From Pararhodobacter sp. SW119 (lineage in GTDB: Bacteria > Pseudomonadota > Alphaproteobacteria > Rhodobacterales > Rhodobacteraceae), in NCBI RefSeq assembly GCF_017811755.1, contig NZ_JADDJF010000019.1, positions 1-64,000 on the forward strand: a stretch of 64,000 bases of DNA, read 5' to 3'. Below, piece by piece: positions 1-8,542 of the stretch. The notes beneath the pieces were generated by a model. The model saw nothing but the letters and a program-made list of their open reading frames with translations, did no database searches and had not been told where the DNA came from. Each line of letters begins with the position of its first letter. Position 1 is the first letter of the stretch. A program made the translations under genes and the position numbers.

Positions 1-111
1 ACCGGCAGAATTCGCGCTTGGTACACGGAATCGCCATCAGCGCATCGAGCCGATAACAGATGACCCGCCCAAGGGTGACACTTGCGTCGGCATCAGAGTG
101 CCGGGCCGCGA

Positions 112-342
112 TCAGAGCACCGCTGCAAAGATGAAGACGAAGATCGCCAGCAACGCGGCGATGCCCAAACCGATGCCAAGGCGTCTGTTCGACATCTGCC
201 TGGTTCCGGAGCTGCCGGCGTTGAGCTCCGGACGGTCCTCCAGCCCGGCGTCGCCGGGCCCCGCCGGAACCTCGCCCGTTCTCGAATCCGGGCGAGCCGG
301 CCGTCGGCGCGTGTCCGTATCGTTGTGGTTGCTCTCGGCCAT
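112..342 (-). CDS. small single-pass membrane protein, hypothetical
   Basis: A 76-residue protein with no recognised family. The first 50 or so residues are polar and rich in Arg, Pro, Gly and Asp. The last 20 residues form one strongly hydrophobic helix that ends the chain, so it looks like a tail-anchored inner-membrane protein. The ATG at 342 was chosen because a GGAAAG ribosome-binding sequence precedes it on the minus strand; a longer reading from 417 has no such site. It follows the UbiA-fusion gene in the same direction with a gap of about 114 bases and may share its transcript. Function is unknown. Confidence 0.5.
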   Translation of the reverse strand: MAESNHNDTDTRRRPARPDSRTGEVPAGPGDAGLEDRPELNAGSSGTRQMSNRRLGIGLGIAALLAIFVFIFAAVL

Positions 343-456
343 CGTCTTTCCTTCGGAATGTTCTGGGTTCTCATTTCGAACGCACAGCGACTGGCGAATG
401 TTCCGATTCCAGATCAAGACTTCCGCGCGATCCGGTTTTCCAAAGCGGCGCCCGTA

Positions 457-2175
457 TCAGACCATTTCGACGAAGGGCACGATCACGAACCACGCGACGT
501 AGAGCAGCGCCAGGCCAACGAGTAGATCGATCCGCTTTTCGGGCGCGCCCACGCCCCGGTAGCGCAGCAATAGCCAGATCAGCCCGGCCGCATGCGGTAG
601 TGCGAAAAGCGACAGGGCCAGTCCTACCGGAACCGGGCTCTGCACCAAAGCCAGCGCCGCCAGCGCGGACAGGGCCAGAAAACCGATGGCCAGGTCGACG
701 CTGCGGACAGTTCCCAGTTGCACGACCAGCGTCTGCTTCCTCGCGTCGCGATCAGCCGTGCGGTCGGGGATCCCGGCCAGCAAAATGGCGGGCAGCACGG
801 CCAGCGCGATCACCAGCGCCAGGAACCACGCCTGCCCGGAAAAGGGACTGCCCCCCTGTACGACATGCCCCAGCAACAGCACCCCCGGCCCATGCGTGAC
901 CGCCACATCCAGTTCCCCCAGTCCGCGGTGGGACAGCTTGAGCGGTGGCAATGTATAGCCCAGCGCCAGCACCGCCAGCACCGCCAGGACTATCAGCACG
1001 GTCACCGGGGAGGGCGCCATCACAAGCGTCGCCACCGCGCCGAGCGCGCTGACGCCGAGCGCGACCCAGACGCCGCGCCAGAGTTCGCTTGGCGAAAAGC
1101 CACCCTCCAGCAGGCTTCGCCCGCCGCCGTTGAAGGGGCTGAAAAAGCGGTTCTGCGCGTCGCTCTCGAAATCCTGGAGGTCATTGGTCAGGACGGTAGC
1201 GACCTTCAGCCCCACCATCGCCACCAGACCGAAGACAAAGGCCAGCAGGTCGAGCGTCCCCGCCGCCAGCAACGCCCCCAGCGTGTAGGCGAGCACGCTC
1301 ATCGGATAGAACTGCGGGCGCACCGCCAGCAGCCACCGCCCCGCTTCGTGCAACCGCCGCCGGATCGGACGCCGGGGTCCGCCGCGCAGCCGCAAGCCCA
1401 GACCGCGCGCCTGTGTGACCCAGCCCTCCCGCGTCGCGGCGTCGGTATGGCTGGGCGGCGCGAAGGTCGTGATCCTCACCGTCCTGATCCCGCAGAGGCC
1501 GAGTGTGGCACGTGCCATCGCCCTGTGCCCCGGCGCGCCCTGAATCCATCGATAGACGAGCGGGGGCACATCCATCGTGATCAGCAACTCGGCGGTGCGC
1601 GGCGCCAGCAAGCCGTAGTAATGGCCATCCTCCTCGCGGAAGGCGAAGCCGGGATAGAGGATGCGGTCCAGAAAGCCCTTCAGCCGCGCCGGCATTGTCC
1701 CCCACCAGTTGGGAAAGGCAAAGACCAGGTGCTCGGCCCAGGCGATCAGGCCCCGCGCCTCGGCCAGGTCGGGTTCCAGCGTCTGGGCGGCCGGAGAGTC
1801 GGCGATGACATCCGGATCGAACGCCAGTTCGGACAGATAGAGCGTCTTCACGTCACAGCCGGCCTCGCGCGCGCCCTCGGCAAACGCCTCGGCCAGCGCT
1901 GTGGTGAGGCTTTCGCGACGCGGATGACCGACGACAACCAGCACGCGACAAGATCCCGGTGAGACAGACAGATCAGGTTTCGGGTCGGGCGCGGCAGTGT
2001 TCGACAACGACCGCCGGGGGACCACGGCGTCGAAGTGCCGTGCCTCATTTCCACCTGGCGCCCCCGGGACCGGGGCGTCATTTTCCACAGGCAGGGGGTT
2101 GGCCCGGCCCAAATCAGCAAGAACCGTTCGCACCGGCAATCTCTCTGGAACGGCACCTCTTTTCTCGACACCCAT
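457..2175 (-). CDS. NAD(P)H-quinone reductase (flavodoxin-like) / UbiA prenyltransferase fusion
   Basis: 572 residues in three parts. Residues 1-75 are a low-complexity extension. Residues 77-265 are a flavodoxin-fold NAD(P)H:quinone oxidoreductase of the NQO1/KefF type, with VVGHPRRES at the start and the family motif FPNWWGTMPARLKGFLDRIL at 154-173. Residues 285-572 are a multi-pass UbiA-superfamily prenyltransferase. The two prenyl-diphosphate/Mg motifs are NDLQD (331-335) and DRTADRD (471-477), and the MenA-like YTLPPLKLSHRGLGEL lies at 407-422. The active sites of both halves look intact. Known UbiA enzymes prenylate aromatic rings in the membrane; the reductase half could reduce or protect the quinone product, but this is inference. 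Divergent from a peroxiredoxin gene across 274 bases. An AAGGA sequence precedes the ATG. Confidence 0.85.
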   Translation of the reverse strand: MGVEKRGAVPERLPVRTVLADLGRANPLPVENDAPVPGAPGGNEARHFDAVVPRRSLSNTAAPDPKPDLSVSPGSCRVLVVVGHPRRESLTTALAEAFAEGAREAGCDVKTLYLSELAFDPDVIADSPAAQTLEPDLAEARGLIAWAEHLVFAFPNWWGTMPARLKGFLDRILYPGFAFREEDGHYYGLLAPRTAELLITMDVPPLVYRWIQGAPGHRAMARATLGLCGIRTVRITTFAPPSHTDAATREGWVTQARGLGLRLRGGPRRPIRRRLHEAGRWLLAVRPQFYPMSVLAYTLGALLAAGTLDLLAFVFGLVAMVGLKVATVLTNDLQDFESDAQNRFFSPFNGGGRSLLEGGFSPSELWRGVWVALGVSALGAVATLVMAPSPVTVLIVLAVLAVLALGYTLPPLKLSHRGLGELDVAVTHGPGVLLLGHVVQGGSPFSGQAWFLALVIALAVLPAILLAGIPDRTADRDARKQTLVVQLGTVRSVDLAIGFLALSALAALALVQSPVPVGLALSLFALPHAAGLIWLLLRYRGVGAPEKRIDLLVGLALLYVAWFVIVPFVEMV

Positions 2176-2449
2176 GGAAACATTCCTTGAACTGCATCGA
2201 CAGACAAACGAATCGAAGTCCGGATTGTTCCTCGTCGGAGTCGAGGCGGGGCGGCTCCGCGTACTCTCTCGACCAGCCGACTACCGATCTCCGTCACGAA
2301 AGAAATCTGGATCATTGTCGGCTTCCACGTTGCTGCCCGGCAGGAGGAACGGATAGCTGAACCTATCGTTGATTCCGGGTGTAACCTAAGCGGTTCCACA
2401 GCGAACCTGCTTATGGATCAACTCGAACAGACGGAGTCTGGCGACAATC

Positions 2450-2977
2450 ATGACAGAGAACCTGAAATCCGGCGAACGCCTTCCTGAAATCACCTTGCCG
2501 CTGCTTGGCGGGGACGAATTGCGACTCGGGGTTCCCGTGGACGCCCACGACTGGCAGATGGTCGTGGTCTATCGCGGCAAGCATTGTCCGATCTGCAAGA
2601 CCTATCTTGCGGAACTCGAGCGCACCGCGCCCGAATTCGCCAAGGCGGGTGTCGGGATCGTCGCCATCTCCAGCGATCCCGAGGATCGCGCCCGAAGCTT
2701 CACCGACGAGATCGGCGTTTCGTTCCCGGTCGGGTACGGCCTGACCGTGGATCAGATGCGGAAACTCGGCCTCTATGTCTCGGAGCCGCGCTCCGAGAAG
2801 GAGACGGATCGTCCCTTCGCCGAGCCGGGCGTGTTCGTGATCAACGCAGACGGGCGACTTCAGGTCGTGGACATCTCGAACGCACCGTTCGCGCGGCCGG
2901 AACTGGCCGGCCTTGCCAAAGGTCTGAAATTCATCCGTGACAACGACTATCCGATCCGCGGGCGCCTGGCGGCCTGA
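2450..2977 (+). CDS. peroxiredoxin-like protein (AhpC/TSA family)
   Basis: 175 residues with a thioredoxin-fold AhpC/TSA domain over nearly the whole length. The motif RGKHCPICKTYL puts a CxxC pair at C46 and C49 at the start of the first helix. This is the pattern of the 'peroxiredoxin-like' subgroup rather than of typical 2-Cys enzymes, which have a TxxC peroxidatic site. A thiol peroxidase or disulphide reductase role is likely, substrate unknown. No signal peptide, so cytoplasmic. It is followed 159 bases later by a lipoamide-dehydrogenase-like flavoprotein that could supply electrons. Divergent from the UbiA fusion, so a redox/quinone theme is plausible for the group. Confidence 0.85.
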   Translation: MTENLKSGERLPEITLPLLGGDELRLGVPVDAHDWQMVVVYRGKHCPICKTYLAELERTAPEFAKAGVGIVAISSDPEDRARSFTDEIGVSFPVGYGLTVDQMRKLGLYVSEPRSEKETDRPFAEPGVFVINADGRLQVVDISNAPFARPELAGLAKGLKFIRDNDYPIRGRLAA

Positions 2978-3136
2978 GCCGCCAGCCGTGTCAGTCAGTG
3001 GCGCGCCGGGTGGGCAAAGGCTTCCCAGCGCGCCCCACCTGTGTGTACGTGATCGGTCCGGTCCCGGCTCCCGATTTACACGTTGTGACCAGCGAGAGCC
3101 GGAGGACGGACTGACCCATGCACGAGGGAGTGACCC

Positions 3137-4567
3137 ATGCAAGAAGTTGATGTCGCCATCATTGGCGCCGGCACGGCCGGCATGGGGGCCTATCGCGCGG
3201 CGCGCAAGCATACCGAGCGGCTGGCGCTGATCGAGGGCGGCCCCTACGGCACCACCTGTGCGCGGGTCGGCTGCATGCCGTCGAAACTGCTGATCGCGGC
3301 GGCGGACGCGGCAGAAGCGGTGCGCGAGGCTGCGGGTTTCGGCGTCCATGCCGGCCCGCCGCGCATCGACGGGGCCGCGGTCATGGATCGCGTCCGTCGT
3401 GAACGCGATCGCTTCGTCGGCTTCGTGATCGAGGCGGTGGAGGGGTTCGACCCCTCCCATCGCTTGAAGGGCAGCGCGCGGTTCGAGGATCCGCACACCC
3501 TGCGGCTCGACACCGGCGAGGTCGTGCGCGCCAAGCGCATCGTCGTCGCCACCGGAGCGGTCCCGGTGAAGCCGGATGTGTTCGACGCCGTCGGCGACCG
3601 GTTGATCGTCAATGACGACGTCTTCGGCTGGACTGATCTGCCGGGCTCGGTCGCGGTTTTCGGCGGCGGCGTGCTGGGGCTGGAGCTCGCGCAGGCGCTG
3701 CACCGGCTGGGCGTGCGCGTGCGGCTCTTCGGCAAGGGTGGCGGCGTGGGTCCGCTGTCCGATCCCGCGGTGCGCGATGCGGCCGCCGCGGCCCTTGGCG
3801 CCGATCTACCCTTCGATCCGGATGCCGATGTGCAGGGCATCACGCGCGAGGGCGACACCGTGGTGGTAAGGTTCCGCGAGGGAGACGCCACGCGCGAAGA
3901 GCGGTTCGACTGGCTTCTCGCCGCGACCGGTCGGGCGCCGGCGCTCGACGGGCTCGACCTTGCCGCCTCGGGGCTGGCGCTGGACGATCGCGGCGCGCCT
4001 GACATCGACCCACTGACCATGCAGGCGGCGGGCAGCCACATCTTCTTCGCCGGCGATGTCGCGGCGCGCATTCCGCTGTTGCACGAAGCCGCCGACGACG
4101 GCCGCATCGCGGGCGACAACGCCGGGCGCCATCCCGAGGTGCAGACCCACCGCCGCCGCACGCCTCTGGGCGTCGTGTTCACCGAGCCCAACTTGGCCAC
4201 AGTGGGCGCGTCCTTCAGCGAGCTCTCCGACGCCGCGTGCGACTTCGCCACCGGCGAGGTGGACTTCGCCGATCAGGGGCGCGCGCGGGTCCTGCGCCGC
4301 AATCGCGGCCTGCTGCGTGTCTATGGCGAGCGCGGCACGGGCCGCCTGCTCGGCGCCGAGATGGTCGCGCCGCGGGGCGAGCATCTGGCGCATCTGCTGG
4401 CCTGGGCGGTGCAGGCCGGCATGGATGTGGACACGGCGCTGGCGATGCCGTTCTACCACCCGGTGATCGAGGAGGGCCTGCGCACGGCCCTGCGCGACCT
4501 GAGCGTCAATCTGGGTCGCGGGATGGAAAATCCGCCGCGCAGCATCGACTGCGGCCCCGGCGCCTGA
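3137..4567 (+). CDS. dihydrolipoamide-dehydrogenase-like FAD/NAD disulphide oxidoreductase
   Basis: 476 residues, full length for the class I pyridine nucleotide-disulphide oxidoreductases. The FAD-binding GAGTAG lies at residues 10-15, the redox-active cysteines are C41 and C46 (CARVGCMPSK), the NAD-binding GGGVLGLE sits near residue 178, and the second FAD motif is FFAGDV. The C-terminal dimerisation domain has the catalytic HP..EE sequence (YHPVIEEG). It is not next to a 2-oxoacid dehydrogenase operon, so it may not be the housekeeping Lpd; mercuric- or glutathione-reductase-like activity is possible. The cysteine spacing fits Lpd and related enzymes. A GGGAG sequence precedes the ATG. The peroxiredoxin-like gene upstream is a plausible partner. 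Confidence 0.85.
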   Translation: MQEVDVAIIGAGTAGMGAYRAARKHTERLALIEGGPYGTTCARVGCMPSKLLIAAADAAEAVREAAGFGVHAGPPRIDGAAVMDRVRRERDRFVGFVIEAVEGFDPSHRLKGSARFEDPHTLRLDTGEVVRAKRIVVATGAVPVKPDVFDAVGDRLIVNDDVFGWTDLPGSVAVFGGGVLGLELAQALHRLGVRVRLFGKGGGVGPLSDPAVRDAAAAALGADLPFDPDADVQGITREGDTVVVRFREGDATREERFDWLLAATGRAPALDGLDLAASGLALDDRGAPDIDPLTMQAAGSHIFFAGDVAARIPLLHEAADDGRIAGDNAGRHPEVQTHRRRTPLGVVFTEPNLATVGASFSELSDAACDFATGEVDFADQGRARVLRRNRGLLRVYGERGTGRLLGAEMVAPRGEHLAHLLAWAVQAGMDVDTALAMPFYHPVIEEGLRTALRDLSVNLGRGMENPPRSIDCGPGA

Positions 4568-4591
4568 TCCCGGCGACGGCGGGGAGGGGGA

Positions 4592-4709
4592 ATGATGACG
4601 AGGCCCGGGATCACGCCCCGCCGATGCGCCGGATGCGCCGCGCGCCTGATGCCACCGAAGCGCCCCCGTGATGTCCCCGCAGGATCGGATCCCATGATGA
4701 CGAGGCCCG
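4592..4709 (+). repeat. 16-bp direct repeat, two copies
   Basis: The sequence ATGATGACGAGGCCCG occurs at 4592-4607 and again at 4694-4709, 102 bases apart, in the non-coding stretch after the flavoprotein gene. It may be a remnant of a local duplication; nothing else supports a function. Confidence 0.55.
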
Positions 4710-4848
4710 ACCGGGTGACCCTCGCCTTTCAGCATGCCGGCGCGCTGTCGGTCGCCGGGGTTTCGGGCATTTCGGCGCGGCGCGCGCACCCTGGCAAGCC
4801 GCGCGCCGCGGCCGCGCGGCGGTGCCAGATCCTGCCAGAATCCTACCG

Positions 4849-4915
4849 CACCGTTCGGAACTGCCATACGCTTGCCATACGCTTGCCATACGTCTGCCAT
4901 ACGCATTCTGGCACC
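4849..4915 (+). repeat. dispersed 11-bp iteron-like element, copy 1
   Basis: The element opens with GCACCGTTCGGAAC and continues with four consecutive units of about 11 bases built on TGCCATACGCT (starting near 4862, 4873, 4884 and 4895), closing with a degenerate unit ending in GGCACC. Two near-identical copies occur at 29156-29223 (same orientation) and 47828-47895 (opposite orientation). It lies about 230 bases upstream of the TTL-PqqD gene. All three copies are intergenic. Small reading frames through it, with a repeated WQAYGKRMA-like peptide on the minus strand, are judged artefacts of the repeat. Confidence 0.85.
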
Positions 4916-5142
4916 CCGCCAGCGGCTTCCAGGGCGCCCGCCAGGGCCCTGCATCGGGGTACACTCGAAAGACCGAGAACCTGCGCCAGCGGGGAAGCGC
5001 GTGCCGTTGAAGACGACGGTGCACGTGCTGCCAAGGCCGGTCTTGTTTTTTTCTTAAGAGGTGGCGATCGTTTGCGCCGCGCGCGTCATCGATCGTGGTC
5101 TGTCACCCGGAGCACCAACGGAATCGCTGTAGAGGAGAGACC

Positions 5143-7599
5143 ATGTCCCGATCCGAAAATGACAAGCCGCTGCGTCATTGGTGCGGCGGCCGGCGCGAGG
5201 AGGCACAGGACGCCCCGTTTCTGAGCGCCCTCGACGGCGAACGCTGGCGTGCGGGCGATGCCGACAACTGGGATGCGTGCTGGTACACCGGCATGCCGCG
5301 CCCGGCCGCCTTCAGCCAGCGGCGCCCGGGGTCATGGGTCAACCACATCCCCGGCAACAACTGCCTGACGATAAAGAGCGCGCTGGCGCGGACCCTGTCG
5401 ATCGCCCGCGCCCGACAGATCGCCGAGGCCGGCCCCGACAGCGCCACGGCCCGGCGTGTCGACTTCTTTCCCGAAACCTTTCCGCTGCCCGACGCCTATC
5501 ACAGCCTGCAGGCCGCCGCCGCGTCAGAGCCGGCGCAGCGCTGGATCCTCAAGCCGCGCAATTCTTCCCGCGGCCGCGGTATTTCCATCCTGCCGGACGC
5601 CGCGCTGGCGCCCGCCGACAAGGCGTTCATGGTGCAGCGCTATCTGGACCGGCCGCACACCATCCGCGGCCACAAGTACGTGTTGCGGTTCTACGTCGCT
5701 TTCACCTCGCTCGAGCCGCTGCGCGTCTATCTCTACGAGGAGGGGTTCGCGAAGCTCGCCTCGCACCCCTATGCGCCCGACGACATCACCGATCTCTTCA
5801 GCCATCTGACCAATCCGGACGTGAACGCCACCAACACCGAAAGCGACGCGCCCGTCGTCTTCATCCCGATGCAGAACTATAGCCCCTGGCTGCGCGAGCA
5901 GGGCCATGACGATGACGCGCTCTTTGCCCGGGTGCGGGATCTCGTGCGCATCACCACCGTCTCGGCGCGCGAATACATGCGCCGGCGCAGCGCGACGCTG
6001 AATGCCGACACACGGCGGTGTTTCGAGCTGATCGGGCTGGACGTCATGGTGGATGCCGACCTGAAGCCGTGGATCCTGGAATGCAATCTCAGCCCCTCGC
6101 TCGATGTCTGCGCCGCCCCGCAGGATGGCGGCGCCGCCGAGGCCGAGATCAAGCCCCGCATGGTGCGCGAACTGGTCGACATGATGGGTTTCAACCGCGA
6201 TGCCCCCGACGACACGAAGGTCGCCGACCCGGCCGAACGCATCGTCGCGGAGACGCGCGAGGAACACGCCCGCGCCGGCGGCTGGCAGCCGATTGCCCCG
6301 ACGCCCACGCCCGAGGATTACCTGCCGTTCCTGCCCCTGCCGCGCGCGGCGGATATCGTCGCGGCGGACGCCATGGCCGGTCGTGAAGTGCCCCGCCCGG
6401 TGCTTGCGCGCCACCGCGTGGAAGAGATCATCGACGACGACACCCTGTGGCTGCATTGCCGGCAGGGCGGCAAGATGTACCGGCTCAACGACACCGCGGC
6501 GTGGATCTGGCTTCAGGCCGTGCGCGGCGCCGATCCCGACGCGATCGCGGCGGACCTGGTCAGCCGCAGCGGCCGAACCGATGCCGCCGGCCGATGGGAC
6601 GTGCGCCGTCTGGTCTGGGACCAGCTGGCCGATTGGGTGGAACTGGCGCTTCTGCGCAAGACCGGACCTGACGGGGTTCCGACCGCACCGGACAGTTTCA
6701 GCGCGGACCGGCACCCGTACATCACGCGCGAGGTACCCCCGGCCGCGCCGATTGTCCTGCGCGCGGGCAAGGCCCGCGTCCGCGTCGATCCGGGCGACGG
6801 CCTGGCGCTAGCACGGCTGCGTTCGGTCTTCGCCGTTGACGTCGCGGCCGCAGCGGTCGCCACGCCGGAAGCCGGGATCGCGGTCCTGCGCCGGACCGGC
6901 GGATATGCGCTGTCCCGTGCCGGCGAGATCGTGGTGCCGCAGACAAGTCTGGCGACGCTCGCTCCCAGGATGTGCGACCAGTTGTTCGACATCGCGCTTG
7001 CCGGCGATCCTGCCTTTCCCATCGGTCTGGCCCTGGCCACGCTGTGCTTGCGGGAAGACCCCTCGGGCGGGCGGCGACGGGCCATACTGGTCGCGGGTCA
7101 GGACCGCGAGACCTTCATCGACCCGGCGACATATGAACTGGCCGAAGCGCTGGAGGCGGATCTGGGTTGGGGCGCTGCGCTGGCTGCCGGGGGATCCGGG
7201 GCGGCATCGGCGCTCGGGCTGCCGGTGGCGATGGCCGAGGGGGCGGGACCGGCGGCCGCTGACCCGGCGAAGCGTTCGCGTCGGGATCTCTGGTCTCCCG
7301 GGCTGCGCGGTCATCTGCTCGCACCGGCCGAGGGATTGGCCGGGACCGAAATCGATATCTGCGGGCTGGTCATATCCCGACGCGATGCGGCGGACCCAGA
7401 TGGGGCGGTCTCGGCAATCGCGGCGCTTGGTGGCCTGGTCGCGGCGCTGCGCCTCCCTCCCGGCGAGGAGATGCCCGACGACCTGGTGAGCGGCCTTCAC
7501 GAAGGGATCTTGAATCTGCCCCGCTGGACTCTGACCGACACGACAGTCGAGGCGATCACTGCGCGGATTCGCAAATCGGCAGTTTCCGAGACATGCTGA
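5143..7599 (+). CDS. tubulin-tyrosine-ligase-like ATP-grasp ligase fused to a PqqD-like domain
   Basis: 818 residues. Residues 65-350 are a TTL-family ATP-grasp domain. The nucleotide-binding stretch is WILKPRNSSRGRGISIL (134-150), then MVQRYLDRP (163-171), KYVLRFYVAFTSLEPLRVYL (178-197), HLTN (221-224), and the Mg-binding end GLDVMVD...WILECNLSPSLD with E313 and N315. Known TTL enzymes ligate an amino acid to a peptide or protein carboxylate using ATP. Residues 425-505 resemble PqqD, the small peptide-chaperone domain of radical-SAM and RiPP systems (MYRLNDTAAWIW). Residues 515-818 are unassigned; the last 80 loosely resemble the C-terminal part of HPr-kinase-like proteins, but no P-loop is visible. 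The ATG at 5143 follows AGAGGAGAGA. The gene stands alone: no radical-SAM enzyme, precursor peptide or transporter is visible within 2 kb. Confidence 0.8.
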   Translation: MSRSENDKPLRHWCGGRREEAQDAPFLSALDGERWRAGDADNWDACWYTGMPRPAAFSQRRPGSWVNHIPGNNCLTIKSALARTLSIARARQIAEAGPDSATARRVDFFPETFPLPDAYHSLQAAAASEPAQRWILKPRNSSRGRGISILPDAALAPADKAFMVQRYLDRPHTIRGHKYVLRFYVAFTSLEPLRVYLYEEGFAKLASHPYAPDDITDLFSHLTNPDVNATNTESDAPVVFIPMQNYSPWLREQGHDDDALFARVRDLVRITTVSAREYMRRRSATLNADTRRCFELIGLDVMVDADLKPWILECNLSPSLDVCAAPQDGGAAEAEIKPRMVRELVDMMGFNRDAPDDTKVADPAERIVAETREEHARAGGWQPIAPTPTPEDYLPFLPLPRAADIVAADAMAGREVPRPVLARHRVEEIIDDDTLWLHCRQGGKMYRLNDTAAWIWLQAVRGADPDAIAADLVSRSGRTDAAGRWDVRRLVWDQLADWVELALLRKTGPDGVPTAPDSFSADRHPYITREVPPAAPIVLRAGKARVRVDPGDGLALARLRSVFAVDVAAAAVATPEAGIAVLRRTGGYALSRAGEIVVPQTSLATLAPRMCDQLFDIALAGDPAFPIGLALATLCLREDPSGGRRRAILVAGQDRETFIDPATYELAEALEADLGWGAALAAGGSGAASALGLPVAMAEGAGPAAADPAKRSRRDLWSPGLRGHLLAPAEGLAGTEIDICGLVISRRDAADPDGAVSAIAALGGLVAALRLPPGEEMPDDLVSGLHEGILNLPRWTLTDTTVEAITARIRKSAVSETC

Positions 7600-8100
7600 T
7601 CCGCCTCTGACGGCCACGGGAAAGGCTGGACCTTCCCGGTCCCACCCTCCTCGAAGTCTTGCATCTGGATGCGGAAGCGTTAGTCGGCTGTGTGGTCGGT
7701 CATCTGTCGTCCTGTTTCCTGTTTCTGTTTACTGTTGATGCGAGCGCCTCGGGTTCAGGTTCCGCTGGCACGTCCTTGAGAGCGGCGCTCCCAGCGGCCC
7801 TGATTGTCGTGCGACGGCCTGCCGACGACGTTCGCGACAGGCGCCCTTGCGCCAGGCCTCTGATCGAGAGCAATCGAACGCAGCGCCTGGCCGGCATCCT
7901 GCGGTCGCGGGACCCCATGTCTCCGGGGTCGCTGGAGGGCGGATAAGGTTACTGACAAATCTGTAGAGGCGCGTTTTCAGAATGCCCCGCCAGTTGTTGC
8001 AGAGCGTGGCATCAGCGTGAGATCGCGCGAAAAGAATCGCGAGAAATCCGAAATCGGGAATCCCTCGCCGGTGCAGCGCCAACAAGATCAGGGGCCTGGA
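7600..8100. other. 500-bp stretch without recognised gene
   Basis: Between the TTL-PqqD gene and the 3' end of tRNA-His. Several overlapping frames are open on both strands but none has a convincing start, codon pattern or family match. A T-rich patch lies near 7705-7740. It may hold eroded genes, but nothing can be named. Confidence 0.4.
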
Positions 8101-8177
8101 TGGTACCGCCTGCCCGGCTCGAACGGGCGACCCCCAGATCCACAATCTGGTGCTCTAACCAACTGAGCTAAGGCGGC
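8101..8177 (-). tRNA. tRNA-His (GTG), CCA encoded, no G-1
   Basis: On the minus strand the sequence folds as a complete cloverleaf. The D-arm is AGCTCAGTTGGTTAGAGC, the anticodon stem is CCAGA/TCTGG with loop TTGTGGA, giving anticodon GTG (His), and the T-arm contains GTTCGAGCC. The 3' CCA is encoded at 8101-8103. The acceptor starts GCCGCCT and pairs with AGGCGGT, so the first pair is G1-U72 and the discriminator is A73; the base before G1 is T, so no G-1 is encoded. This is the unusual form known from alphaproteobacteria, whereas most bacteria encode G-1 and have C73. Confidence 0.95.
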
Positions 8178-8282
8178 ACTGGCTGCGATTTACTCGGCTG
8201 ACCTCGCGATTGCAAGGGCTCGGTGCTTGAATTTGCGTGGTGGCTGGCGTAACCCTCGGGCCTGTCGAAGCTGGAGGGATGG

Positions 8283-8519
8283 ATGGGTATCGACAAGCAG
8301 AGCGACATCGCCGCCAACCTCCAGATCGGGCCGACGACGCTGGGCATGGTGCGCATCTACATCGAGGCCAACGGCATCGAACTGCCACTCGACTTCGATC
8401 CCGAGGAGGCCGAGGAGATCGCCGAGGAGTTGCGCGGCGCGGCGCAGGCGGCGCGGGGCATGAAGCCCGGCGCCGGTTCCGGCGGCCCGAACCGGGGCGG
8501 CAAGCGCCCGAGGCGGTGA
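8283..8519 (+). CDS. small conserved acidic protein, hypothetical
   Basis: 78 residues. The middle (about 16-57) is a compact, acidic, probably alpha/beta segment (GPTTLGMVRIYIEANGIEL, then FDPEEAEEIAEELR). The tail is a flexible Gly/Arg/Lys-rich stretch. It resembles a small family of unknown function common in Rhodobacterales (I believe DUF6324, not verified). The start ATG follows AGCTGGAGGG. It ends only about 25 bases before the 3' end of the convergent SRP RNA gene and is divergent from tRNA-His. No function can be assigned. Confidence 0.7.
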   Translation: MGIDKQSDIAANLQIGPTTLGMVRIYIEANGIELPLDFDPEEAEEIAEELRGAAQAARGMKPGAGSGGPNRGGKRPRR

Positions 8520-8542
8520 TCCAGTCGGTGATCGAGGGAAAG

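Noticed and set aside
4592-5224. A 210-residue plus-strand frame and short minus-strand frames with WQAYGKRMA-like peptides
   Set aside because: They run through the 11-bp repeat, change with each copy, and overlap the well-supported start of the TTL-PqqD gene.
7729-8145. 138-residue minus-strand frame near tRNA-His
   Set aside because: No ribosome-binding site or family; it overlaps the tRNA gene and has a mixed composition.
7600-8177. tRNA-His 3' end as an attachment site with a direct repeat
   Set aside because: No second copy of the tRNA 3' end was seen to the left within the window, and no integrase gene is present.
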